Shown here: positions 25,510 to 36,840 of the stretch, piece after piece | Layout of the letters: the number at the start of each line of letters is the position of its first letter | How positions within the stretch are numbered: the stretch's first letter is position 1 | NCBI GenBank assembly: GCA_027660625.1 | Contig: JAQDNC010000005.1 | Span: 1 to 64,000, forward strand | DNA: 64,000 nt | From: Coriobacteriaceae bacterium AM100-PB1-1D-6A | Lineage (GTDB): Bacteria > Actinomycetota > Coriobacteriia > Coriobacteriales > Coriobacteriaceae | Reading direction: 5' to 3' | Made by a program: the position numbers and the translations under genes | Notes under the pieces: generated by a model | What the model saw: only the letters and a program-made list of their open reading frames with translations | Databases searched by the model: none | Told to the model about the DNA's origin: nothing

Positions 25510-26448
25510 ATGACATCTCAAGTTGAGCTCACCCCATGCGGGGCCATGTTTGACATCTTTAAGCGCGCGGCGCATCTGAGCTATATCGAGCTGTGCGGCT
25601 TGGTGCTTTCGTCCCGTCCGCTCGCCGACGGCCGCAGCCCACAGAGCCGAGCCGCCGATCGCTCTTGGGTTTCCCGCTTTATCGTTCGCGCGCCGGTCGG
25701 CACGCTTCAGCATCGCTACTTTGCCGAATACGGTACCTCGGCTGCGCGTATTATGTCGCAACTGGCCCTGCGCCAGCGCAATCCCATGGACTCCACGGCT
25801 GTGATCAATATGGTGTGCGGTCCTGCAGGTGAACCGATGGTACGCGCGCTCGAAGAGTGCCACCAGGACACGAATCTCTATCGCAACGCGCTCGATCGCC
25901 TGTCCCAGGCGGCGGAACTCATGCCCGCCGAGCGCGCCGAGGCCGTGCTGGTGCTGTTTGTCGCCGTCGGCTGTTCGGCGGATGTGCGGTCCTCGGTGAA
26001 CTATGCCATCGACTACGCGCACGCGACCTGTGGCGGAGGCACATCCACGCCGCGTTCGCTTGGCATGTCGATGACCGCGGGCGAACGCGAACCCGCCCCG
26101 GCGCACCCCTTGGGCTTGCTGCGCGTACAAAACAGTTTTGTCGTGAGCGCCCCGCGCTGGATTCAGCCGAGTGAGCAGGGTGTTGAGATTGGCGCGCTGG
26201 CCACTGGCGAGGGCGATATTACCGACGTCGGCGACGATGTCTCGGCCCGCCATGCCCATATCTGGTGCGATGCTCAAAATATCTGGCACGTCGAGGACTT
26301 GTCGTCCACCAACGGAACCGTGGTGGTAAACGGGGCCACGCGCGTCTGCATTCAGGTCGAACCCGGCCGTTCCGCCCAACTCAATCCCGGCGACGAGCTC
26401 AAGCTCGGCGAATCCACTACCTACGCCATTCTCTTCGGTGCCCTCTAG
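25510..26448 (+). CDS. FHA-domain protein with novel N-terminal region
   Basis: A 312-residue soluble protein. The C-terminal 85 residues form an FHA domain (DDVSARHAHI, SSTNGTVVVNG, GDELKLGES). The N-terminal 200 residues are helical with no recognised family. AAGGAGG precedes the ATG, 3 bases after the kinase stop. It should bind phosphothreonine made by the adjacent kinase; the output is unknown. Confidence 0.85.
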   Translation: MTSQVELTPCGAMFDIFKRAAHLSYIELCGLVLSSRPLADGRSPQSRAADRSWVSRFIVRAPVGTLQHRYFAEYGTSAARIMSQLALRQRNPMDSTAVINMVCGPAGEPMVRALEECHQDTNLYRNALDRLSQAAELMPAERAEAVLVLFVAVGCSADVRSSVNYAIDYAHATCGGGTSTPRSLGMSMTAGEREPAPAHPLGLLRVQNSFVVSAPRWIQPSEQGVEIGALATGEGDITDVGDDVSARHAHIWCDAQNIWHVEDLSSTNGTVVVNGATRVCIQVEPGRSAQLNPGDELKLGESTTYAILFGAL

Positions 26449-26480
26449 CCGGCAGATAGGGACGTTCCTTTTCTGCCGGC
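26448..26480 (+). terminator. Terminator-like hairpin after the kinase-FHA operon
   Basis: GCCGGCAGA (26448-26456, starting at the last base of the stop codon) pairs with TCTGCCGGC (26472-26480). The loop carries a T-rich run. Not a textbook terminator. Confidence 0.45.
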
Positions 26481-26612
26481 ACTTGGGGACACTCCTTGGC
26501 GCACCAGAGCCGGTCGCCCAGGGATGGAGGGGCCATTTTGGCCCTTGGCAGTCACCCAAGGTAAACCTTTACCGCCCGCCTATATTTGCCGAAATTACAC
26601 TTGACGGCGGGG

Positions 26613-26899
26613 TACAATAAACCCGCATGCGGATTTCCGTTGCGGGCGCTTCCCATCGCCGGGGCGTGCCCGGGAGCATCCGGCATGCGGCCTTTGCGGC
26701 GCTCGGTCATGTGCAAGACGGGTAGCTGGGCTTGTGGAGCGCGTGCAGCCCTCCTCGCCTCGGCATGCCTTCTCTCCACGCCATGTACCTGCTGCTGAGC
26801 CTGCCTGCCAGATGATTGGAAGCAACAGCGAAAATCCCATCACGCCAACATCCCGGCGATCGCCGGGGCCTGTATACCTATATGAGAGGAGAGGGGTAT
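26613..26899 (+). promoter_or_regulatory. nifJ promoter (-10 TACAAT) and long GC-rich leader
   Basis: TACAAT at 26613-26618 is the best -10 box; the -35 is weak. If correct, the nifJ mRNA has a leader of about 275 bases with several short complementary GC stretches. I find no open frame with a ribosome binding site and no known riboswitch core, including the thiamine pyrophosphate element expected for a TPP enzyme. The preceding bases 26481-26612 hold nothing recognisable. Confidence 0.35.
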
Positions 26900-30439
<3,540 letters not shown>

Positions 30440-30449
30440 GTCTCCCACC

Positions 30450-30574
30450 GCAGGATCTGAGGACTGACCTTCGCGGACGTCCTCGGACATGAAAGAACCC
30501 CCGCTGCGCACTACGTGCGGCGGGGGTTCTTTCGTCCTGCGGAGCGTCCGCAAAGGTCAGCCCTCAGATCCTGC
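30450..30574. repeat. Nested inverted repeat downstream of nifJ
   Basis: Outer arms 30450-30479 and 30545-30574 match at 28 of 30 positions (GCAGGATCTGAGGACTGACC ... and its complement). They enclose the terminator at 30491-30533. The next 120 bases to the ATPase gene show nothing recognisable. Confidence 0.8.
30491..30533. terminator. Strong bidirectional terminator
   Basis: GAAAGAACCCCCGC (30491-30504) and GCGGGGGTTCTTTC (30520-30533) form a perfect 14-bp stem with A-rich and T-rich shoulders, able to stop nifJ and the converging ATPase gene. Confidence 0.85.
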
Positions 30575-30694
30575 TACGACTACGTCCTTGGATTGTGTGG
30601 GTGGATGAAGGACGTGGCTGTGGGGGTGCCTTGTCCCGGTCGCTGTTTCGCGGCTTTGGGCATAGAGGGGGATTTGGTTGCGGACCCAGATGGC

Positions 30695-32056
30695 CTAGAG
30701 GGATATGGGCGCAAACGAGAAATCGTTGTTGGGGTCGTCCTTTTCCATAAACTCATCGAGGCAGAATGTCATATAGATTGGAACGTACAGGACCTTGCCC
30801 TCTTTACTGAGGTTCTCGTGGCTTAGCACAACGGCCTCGGGGATTTTGTACTCGCTCACGCCCATCAGACGGTCGAGGGCCGCATGGGCTCGAACCTTCT
30901 TGCCCGATTTGACCTCGATTGGGACAACGTGCCCGCGGGTGCCTTCGATCACAAAGTCAACTTCGCCGACCTCGCGTGTCTGGTAGTACCATGCATCAGT
31001 TCCAAGGGCGACAAGCTCCTGCGCGACCACGTTCTCATAGAGACCGCCGAGGTTGGGGGTTTTCATATCAAGGTAGACAGCGCGTGCCGTGCTGCCGGGA
31101 TACCGTGATGCGAGCATGCCTGTATCAGACTCGTATAGTTTAAAGGCGGTCGCCTTCTCTGTCCTCTTAAGAGGACTTCGGGCCTCCGTCACCTGGGCGA
31201 CCATCAAACCGACGCCCGCGTTCACCAGCCATAGGAAATCCTGCTCGTATTTTTGAAGGCGAGCCCCCTCGCCCAGGGATGAAACAACAAAGCGATGGGA
31301 CTCCGCCTCAAGCTGAACGGGAATTTGTTCGAAAATCGCGCGAACGTTAAACGCTCGAGTCGATGCATATTTAGAGATATCACTTTTGTACTGATCGACC
31401 AGCTGAATTTGAAGCTCACGCGTCCTCACGAGTGAATAACCCGAATCGATATAGTTCTGTACGACTTCCGGCATGCCGCCGCAAACGATATAAGCTCTAA
31501 AGTTTTTGAGCATCGCCTCATGAATATAGTTTTCGACGGGACGCCTCTCGACAAGGCAGCTGCGGATGTCTGCAAGCACATTCTCGCTGATGCTGTTTGC
31601 CCAACAAAACTCTTCAAAATCCATTGGCCGCATAACAATGTGCTCGACATACCCCACCGGGAAAGAAGAGATCCCCTTAAACTCAGTCCCAAGCATAGAC
31701 CCCGAGAAGACATAGCTAAAGCGCCCGTCCTCGACCAACGCCTTCATGAGCGTGACGATCTGCGGATACTCCTGTATTTCATCGACAAAGATAAGCGTAT
31801 CTCCCTCAACAAGCGGTGCATCCGCAAGAAGGGCCACGCGGTTGATAAAGTCAACGGCGTTCTTAGCGCCAATGAGCACATCTCTTGCCTCGGCATCGAG
31901 CAGCAAATTGGCCTCAAAATACGACGCGTAGTTGTCTTTACCAAACGCGCGAATCGCATAGCTCTTGCCAATCTGACGCGCACCGGTAACAAGCAACGCT
32001 TTATCGGAGTCGTTCTTCCAGCTCAAAAGCCTGTCAGTGACCTTACGGCGTAGCAT
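30695..32056 (-). CDS. AAA ATPase with DUF4143 C-terminal domain
   Basis: A 453-residue protein with an N-terminal AAA_14-type ATPase domain (Walker A GARQIGKS about residues 25-32, Walker B TLIFVDEIQE) and a C-terminal DUF4143 region ending in a PD-(D/E)xK-like pattern (EVDFVIE ... VPIEVKSG, about residues 370-395). These ATPases are common accessory genes in gut bacteria with no settled function. The lower GC content and lack of operon partners suggest acquisition. Three 34-bp-spaced repeats stand directly upstream of the start codon and are probably its control region. Confidence 0.9.
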   Translation of the reverse strand: MLRRKVTDRLLSWKNDSDKALLVTGARQIGKSYAIRAFGKDNYASYFEANLLLDAEARDVLIGAKNAVDFINRVALLADAPLVEGDTLIFVDEIQEYPQIVTLMKALVEDGRFSYVFSGSMLGTEFKGISSFPVGYVEHIVMRPMDFEEFCWANSISENVLADIRSCLVERRPVENYIHEAMLKNFRAYIVCGGMPEVVQNYIDSGYSLVRTRELQIQLVDQYKSDISKYASTRAFNVRAIFEQIPVQLEAESHRFVVSSLGEGARLQKYEQDFLWLVNAGVGLMVAQVTEARSPLKRTEKATAFKLYESDTGMLASRYPGSTARAVYLDMKTPNLGGLYENVVAQELVALGTDAWYYQTREVGEVDFVIEGTRGHVVPIEVKSGKKVRAHAALDRLMGVSEYKIPEAVVLSHENLSKEGKVLYVPIYMTFCLDEFMEKDDPNNDFSFAPISL

Positions 32057-32071
32057 TAAAACACCTCATTG

Positions 32072-32156
32072 ACAAAAATTGGCAAATAGATTTGCCCATA
32101 ATCATACAAAAATTGGCAAATAGATTTGACCCAAATCGTACAAAAATTGGCAGATA
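32072..32156. repeat. Three direct repeats at 34-bp period upstream of the ATPase gene
   Basis: ACAAAAATTGGCAAATAGAT starts at 32072 and 32106 (23 bases identical in both, ending TTTG) and at 32140 (first 13 identical, then CAGATAG). The period is exactly 34 bases, with 11-base spacers. The first copy is 15 bases from the start codon at 32056. Iteron-like or operator-like arrangement. Confidence 0.8.
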
Positions 32157-32749
32157 GCAAAGATTCGCTTAGGTCTCAAAGCCAGCGAGCCAGCACGGTG
32201 CTTTGCGAAAAGGCTGGCGGCGCCGTTGTTGAGGGTGGCCAGGTTGGCAGTGGCGCCGTTAGCGTTCTCGGCTGCTTGGGTGGGCAGGAGCGAAAGTGCG
32301 TCAGCGGCGTTCATGCAATACCCGACGGTAAAGTTCTATACTGCAAACTCACAGTCGCTTGCCGCAAAGTGAAGCGCGTTCGGCTATCCCTTTTGTTGGA
32401 TGAAAAGCCCCGTGTTATTGCAAGGGTGCATACTTGTCTTGCAAGTGCATAGAATCTCGTATAGTGCGAGTAAATAATTGCAGTGTCCGTTATGTGTTTA
32501 GCAAAGATATAGTTTGCATAATCCAGCCTAATCTCTGCTCTAATTAAATAAAGTCGCACGTAGATGACGTAAACATGTGTGAGCTGGGCTTCTTTACGCT
32601 GAGCGGGTAAAAACGACCGTTCACCGTTAAACTATTTTCAAAATGAATAAAATGAGCGATAAAGAGAATATAAACCTTAATAAACTCGCGTATTGCACGG
32701 ACGCGGGTTATTAATGGGTTGTAGGCCTTTTACAGAAAGGATTCCAGCA
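32157..32749. other. Long intergenic region before arcC
   Basis: No convincing gene. It holds a direct repeat TTGCAAGGGTGCATA (32418-32432) and TTGCAAGTGCATA (32439-32451), one TTGCATAAT (32514-32522), and an AT-rich stretch (32630-32700) that probably contains the arcC promoter. TGAATAAAATGA at 32644 resembles an ArgR half-box, but only weakly. Bases 32170-32330 are GC-rich and unlike the flanks, possibly a gene remnant. Confidence 0.4.
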
Positions 32750-33712
32750 ATGTCTAAGCCTCTTGGCAAGCCCGATCGTATTGTCGTCGCCCTCGGCGGC
32801 AACGCCCTCGGCAACAACCCCGTCGAGCAGATCCAGGCCGTGAGCAACACCGCCCACGCTCTCCTTGGTCTTATCGAGCAGGGTAACGAGATCATCATCA
32901 CCCACGGCAACGGCCCGCAGGTCGGCATGATCCAGAACGCCTTCGCCGCTGCCCACGACGCCATCGGCACCCCCGAGATGCCGCTGCCCGAGTGCGGCGC
33001 CATGTCCCAGGGCTACATTGGCTATCACCTGCAGCAGGGCATCGGCCGCGAGATGCACAAGCGCTATAAGCGTTGGCACGCCGCCACCGTCGTCACCCAG
33101 ATCGAGTGCGACCCGGACGATCCCGCGTTCAAGAACCCGACCAAGCCGATCGGCCCCTTCTACACCGAGGAGCAGGCCAAGGAGTTCATGGCCGAGGATC
33201 CCTCCAAGGTCTTCGTCGAGGATTCCGGCCGCGGCTGGCGTCGCGTCGTCGCTTCCCCCGATCCCAAGAAGATCGTCGAGGCTGACTCCATCCTCAACCT
33301 GCTCGACAACGAGTTCATCGTCATCGCCTGCGGTGGCGGCGGCATCCCCGTCGTCCGCGACTACGAGAACAAGGGCTGCTACAAGGGCGTTCCCGCCGTC
33401 ATCGACAAGGACCTGGGCGGCGAGCTGCTGGCCGAGGACTGCGATGCCGACGTTCTGTTCCTGCTGACCGCCGTCGAGCATGTCGCCATCAACTTTGGCA
33501 AGCCCAACCAGGAGGAGCTCGAGGACCTCACCGCCGACGAGGCCGAGCGTCTGGCCGACGAGGGCCAGTTCGGCAAGGGCTCCATGGAGCCCAAAGTCCG
33601 CGCCGCCATCAAGTTCGCCCGCTCCCGCAAGGGCCGCACCTGCATCATCGGCGCCCTGGACAAGGCCGCCGAGACCATGGCCGGTCTCTCCGGTACCCGC
33701 ATCCACGAGTAG
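32750..33712 (+). CDS. arcC: Carbamate kinase
   Basis: A 320-residue enzyme making ATP and carbamate from carbamoyl phosphate and ADP. Family motifs: VVALGGNALG at the N-terminus, THGNGPQVG (about residues 50-58), ACGGGGIPV and IDKDLGGELLA. Normal length. GAAAGGA lies 12 bases before ATG 32750. No arginine deiminase or ornithine carbamoyltransferase is adjacent; the nearest metabolic genes are an APC permease and an amidohydrolase, so the carbamoyl phosphate source is not shown. Codon bias is strong, suggesting high expression. Confidence 0.96.
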   Translation: MSKPLGKPDRIVVALGGNALGNNPVEQIQAVSNTAHALLGLIEQGNEIIITHGNGPQVGMIQNAFAAAHDAIGTPEMPLPECGAMSQGYIGYHLQQGIGREMHKRYKRWHAATVVTQIECDPDDPAFKNPTKPIGPFYTEEQAKEFMAEDPSKVFVEDSGRGWRRVVASPDPKKIVEADSILNLLDNEFIVIACGGGGIPVVRDYENKGCYKGVPAVIDKDLGGELLAEDCDADVLFLLTAVEHVAINFGKPNQEELEDLTADEAERLADEGQFGKGSMEPKVRAAIKFARSRKGRTCIIGALDKAAETMAGLSGTRIHE

Positions 33713-33734
33713 CCTCTACTCTGTTGCCTCTCTC

Positions 33735-33758
33735 GTGGGCGCCAGGCAAGACGCCCAC
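33735..33758 (+). terminator. Weak hairpin after arcC
   Basis: GTGGGCG (33735-33741) and CGCCCAC (33752-33758), no T-run; first of two hairpins behind arcC. Confidence 0.35.
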
Positions 33759-33778
33759 AAACTAGCCTCTCTTCATGA

Positions 33779-33810
33779 GCCCCGCAGTCCGCTCCGACTG
33801 CGGGGCTTTT
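33779..33810 (+). terminator. arcC terminator
   Basis: GCCCCGCAGTC (33779-33789) and GACTGCGGGGC (33796-33806) form a perfect 11-bp stem with 6-base loop, followed by TTTT. Confidence 0.85.
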
Positions 33811-33819
33811 GCTATTCAC

Positions 33820-33904
33820 CTAGTCATTGGGGACGTTCTTAAACGACTAGTCAAACAAGAACGTCCTCAACGACTAGTCATTTAAGTCTGTCCCCAATGA
33901 CTAG
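33820..33904. repeat. Nested inverted repeat overlapping the peptidase stop codon
   Basis: Outer arms CTAGTCATTGGGGAC (33820-33834) and GTCCCCAATGACTAG (33890-33904) are perfect. Inside are GACGTTCTT (33832-33840) and AAGAACGTC (33857-33865), plus two more GACTAGTC palindromes. Arm 2 covers the stop codon of the minus-strand peptidase gene. Confidence 0.8.
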
Positions 33905-34902
33905 TAGTAGGCCCACATGGCTTCGACTTCGTTGAGGACCTCTACGACGCCCCAGCGGCGGGCGCTGCGGCTGGCCGAGTTGGGGTCGTAGACGCCAATC
34001 TGGTTGGCATCGTCGATGCCGTAGAGCACGATGTAGTGGCCTACGTTGGTAAACGTACCGGGGCGCACTGCGGCGATGACGGGCGCACCCGAGCGAAGTG
34101 CTTGGGCAATCGATTCACGATCGTTATAGAGCTGTGTTCCGTTGAGCCCCAGCTGCCACGCACCGCCTGTCATAAACGACCATTCGGTGGCACCGGTGGG
34201 GGCGTAGTTGCCGGCTTCGGCCAGTGCGCATATATCGACCGGCGTCTTATCGGTATGGCCGGTCTTAAAGATATAGACCATGGTGAGGCAGGTAGGACCG
34301 CAAGCGTTTTCGCGAATAGTGCCGCCGGCATAGGGCAGCTCCGACCATGCGGGGTCAATTTGGTAGATGTGGGGCATGACACCGGCCTGCCATTGCGAGC
34401 GTGGGGTCGAGAACGCAAAGGAGTAACCGGGCGCGACGGGAGCTTTAAGCAGCTTGTCCTCGGCAGTGGGCTCAAGACCGGCTGATCCGTGGGAGATACA
34501 GGATCCCAAAAACACAAAGACGAGGCAGGCGGCGATGGAGCAAAGCGCAAGGCGTAGACGGCGGGCCGGAAGCGCGTGGCTTGTGGTGTGCGACGCGGGG
34601 TGAGGGACGGAATTGCCGCGATCGCGTTGAGGTCGCGAAAAGGTGCGCTTGACGTAGTAGTCGGTCTTACGGCGATCGTAGCGGCGTGGCTGCGATGTGT
34701 CGGTCTGGCGTTGACGTGTGCTCGTACTCACGCGGTCTGACTGCTGCACGGTACGGCTTTGCCGCCGCGAAGAAGCCCCGGGCTGCTCTTGGGGGCGCTG
34801 CTGGTTGCCGTTGTCGGAGGTGTTTCTGGGCGTTGGCGTGGTGCGGCCGGCAAGGCGCACGCTTTGTGGCCGTTGGTCGCCGTCATTGTATCCGTATGCC
34901 AT
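33901..34902 (-). CDS. Membrane-anchored C39-like (papain-fold) cysteine peptidase
   Basis: A 333-residue protein. The first 105 residues are polar, rich in Arg/Gln/Ser, with one membrane helix at about 115-135. The extracytoplasmic domain matches the peptidase_C39-like family: catalytic Cys in ENACGPTCLTMV, His in VGHYIVLYGID and the following YDPNS. The long basic cytoplasmic tail is unusual. ATG 34902 has AGGTG upstream; the in-frame GTG at 34911 is less likely. Convergent with arcC. The substrate is unknown; no peptide precursor or ABC exporter is adjacent. Confidence 0.8.
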   Translation of the reverse strand: MAYGYNDGDQRPQSVRLAGRTTPTPRNTSDNGNQQRPQEQPGASSRRQSRTVQQSDRVSTSTRQRQTDTSQPRRYDRRKTDYYVKRTFSRPQRDRGNSVPHPASHTTSHALPARRLRLALCSIAACLVFVFLGSCISHGSAGLEPTAEDKLLKAPVAPGYSFAFSTPRSQWQAGVMPHIYQIDPAWSELPYAGGTIRENACGPTCLTMVYIFKTGHTDKTPVDICALAEAGNYAPTGATEWSFMTGGAWQLGLNGTQLYNDRESIAQALRSGAPVIAAVRPGTFTNVGHYIVLYGIDDANQIGVYDPNSASRSARRWGVVEVLNEVEAMWAYY

Positions 34903-35257
34903 TCGAATCACCTTGCCTCGTGTGTAACTTGTCTATCCTACATAAAAAGATGCACGACACATGGGTATGTGCGCCAAAAGCCTGACAAATGGTATGAACG
35001 TTGCCGCGCCGCGCGCCAAGCGTCACGGCAACAGGTATTCAAAAGCAGACAAGATGAAAGCGTCCAGGACGAATGACGTCTCCCGCCGTTCGTCCCAAAA
35101 ACGGTGCCGCTCGTTTTGCAGTTCTGCCTTCGGTCGAGCTGCGAGCGGCGCTGCTGCGCCAAGGCCGTATCTTAAAGCCATGGAATAAAAGCGCGCGGCA
35201 AAACGGACCGCGCAAGGGGTGACGCCAGGGGGCGTCAAAAAGGAAAGGAGGGGAACA
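34903..35257. other. Divergent intergenic region with hairpin before the APC permease
   Basis: No gene supported. TGACGCC (35220-35226) and GGCGTCA (35231-35237) form a hairpin directly before the permease ribosome binding site. GCGCG and CGCGC around 35193-35215 form another. A short plus-strand frame at 34961-35188 lacks a ribosome binding site and normal composition. Confidence 0.4.
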
Positions 35258-36709
35258 ATGGCGGACAAGAACGCAGAAGTTGCAGTCGAGGACAACGGCG
35301 GCATGAAGAAAACGCTTTCGCTCTGGAACTTCTTCACCATCGGTTTCGGTGCCATCATCGGTACCGGTTGGGTTCTGCAGGTCGGCGACTGGATGGTCGT
35401 GGGCGGCGGTCCCGTTCCCGCTATGATTGCATTCCTCTTGGGCGCAATCTTCCTCGTGCCCGTCGGAGCTGTTTTCGGTGAGCTCACGGCTGCTATCCCC
35501 ATTTCGGGCGGCATCGTCGAGTATGTCGATCGTAGCTTTGGCCGTACGATGAGCTACATCACCGGCTGGCTCCTGGCCCTGGGCAACGGCATCCTGTGCC
35601 CGTGGGAGGCCATCGCCATCTCGACCCTCGTGTCCGAGATGTTCGGCAGCCTGCCAGGCCTTGAGTGGCTGCGCGCCGTCAAGCTCTACACCATCCTGGG
35701 CGCCGACGTTTACCTGTTCCCGACGCTGATCGCGCTCGGCTTTGCAACCTACGTCATCTTCCTCAACTTCCGCGGTGCCAGCTCGGCCGCCAAGCTGCAG
35801 GCCTTCCTGACCAAGGCCCTGCTCTGCGGCATGCTGCTCGCCATGGGCGTCTCGCTGTTCACCGGTTCGCCGGACAACGCCATGCCCGTGTTCTCCCAGG
35901 TCACCGGTGCTGGCGGCGGCAAGCCCGCTACCGAGGGCGCCAGCCTGTTCGCCGGTATCGTGTCGGTCCTGGTTCTGACCCCGTTCTTCTACGCCGGCTT
36001 CGACACCATTCCTCAGCAGGCTGAGGAAGCAGCCGAGGGCCTCAACTGGAACAAGTTCGGTAAGATCATCTCCCTGGCCCTGCTGGCCGCCGGCGGCTTC
36101 TACATGGTCTGCATCTACTCGTTCGGCACCATCCTCGACTGGCATGAGTTTGTTAAGAGCCCGGTTCCCGCGCTTGCCTGCCTCAAGGGCATCAACATGC
36201 TCCTGTACCTGGCCATGCTCGTCATCGCCACGCTTGGACCCATGGGCCCGATGAACTCCTTCTACGGCGCCACGAGCCGCATCATGCTCGCCATGGGCCG
36301 AAAGGGCCAGCTGCCCGAGATGTTCGCCGAGGTCGATCCCAAGTCCGGCGCTCCCAAGCTCGCCTGCGTCGTTCTGGGCGTCATCACCGTCGTCGGTCCG
36401 TTCCTGGGCAAGAACATGCTCATCCCTCTGACCAACGTGTCGGCTCTCGCCTTCATCTTCTCCTGCGGCATGGTCGCCCTCGCTTGCCTGCGCATGCGCT
36501 TCACCGAGCCCGACCTGCCTCGTCCCTACGAGGTGCCCGGCGGCAAGTTTGGCATCAGCCTCGCTATCGTTGCCTGCGGCACCATCATTGGCCTGCTCGT
36601 GATCCCGTTCTCTCCCGCCTCCCTCAACATGGTGGAGTGGAGCATCGTGATCGGCTGGCTGGCTGTTGGCCTGGCCCTCATGGCCTTCACCAATTCCCGC
36701 AAAAAATAA
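35258..36709 (+). CDS. APC-family amino acid permease
   Basis: A 483-residue transporter with about 12 membrane segments. The first helix shows the APC signature FGAIIGTGWVLQ, and later GASSAAKLQ and GPMNSFYGATSR patterns fit the amino acid-polyamine-organocation superfamily. Strong AAAGGAGGGG before ATG 35258. It lies upstream of an amidohydrolase gene with the same orientation and similar high codon bias, so it probably imports that enzyme's substrate. Substrate not identifiable from sequence. Confidence 0.92.
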   Translation: MADKNAEVAVEDNGGMKKTLSLWNFFTIGFGAIIGTGWVLQVGDWMVVGGGPVPAMIAFLLGAIFLVPVGAVFGELTAAIPISGGIVEYVDRSFGRTMSYITGWLLALGNGILCPWEAIAISTLVSEMFGSLPGLEWLRAVKLYTILGADVYLFPTLIALGFATYVIFLNFRGASSAAKLQAFLTKALLCGMLLAMGVSLFTGSPDNAMPVFSQVTGAGGGKPATEGASLFAGIVSVLVLTPFFYAGFDTIPQQAEEAAEGLNWNKFGKIISLALLAAGGFYMVCIYSFGTILDWHEFVKSPVPALACLKGINMLLYLAMLVIATLGPMGPMNSFYGATSRIMLAMGRKGQLPEMFAEVDPKSGAPKLACVVLGVITVVGPFLGKNMLIPLTNVSALAFIFSCGMVALACLRMRFTEPDLPRPYEVPGGKFGISLAIVACGTIIGLLVIPFSPASLNMVEWSIVIGWLAVGLALMAFTNSRKK

Positions 36710-36729
36710 CGCCTAGCCGGGGCGGATCG

Positions 36730-36758
36730 GGTGCGCGGGGCCCTCTCTCCCGCGCACC
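36730..36758 (+). terminator. Hairpin between permease and amidohydrolase genes
   Basis: GGTGCGCGGG (36730-36739) and CCCGCGCACC (36749-36758), perfect 10-bp stem without a T-run; may stabilise the upstream mRNA or partly terminate. Confidence 0.45.
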
Positions 36759-36840
36759 GAACCCGGCACCACTTGGGTAGTTTTGTGAGGCCTTAACCCA
36801 ACGCGGCCTCGCCCACTATATGGATCCATAAGGAGGAACC

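Noticed and set aside
26619-26899. Thiamine pyrophosphate riboswitch before nifJ
   Set aside because: The conserved CTGAGA and ACCTGAT-type core elements were not found.
32072-32156. CRISPR array
   Set aside because: Only three units with 11-base spacers, two of them nearly the same; no cas genes nearby.
32102-32314. A 70-codon minus-strand frame starting MNAADALSLLPTQ
   Set aside because: No ribosome binding site, and its C-terminus is encoded by the 34-bp repeats. It might be a gene remnant but I cannot show it.
34961-35188. A 75-codon plus-strand frame upstream of the APC permease
   Set aside because: No ribosome binding site, Arg/Ser/Ala-rich composition typical of noncoding GC-rich DNA; more likely permease leader.
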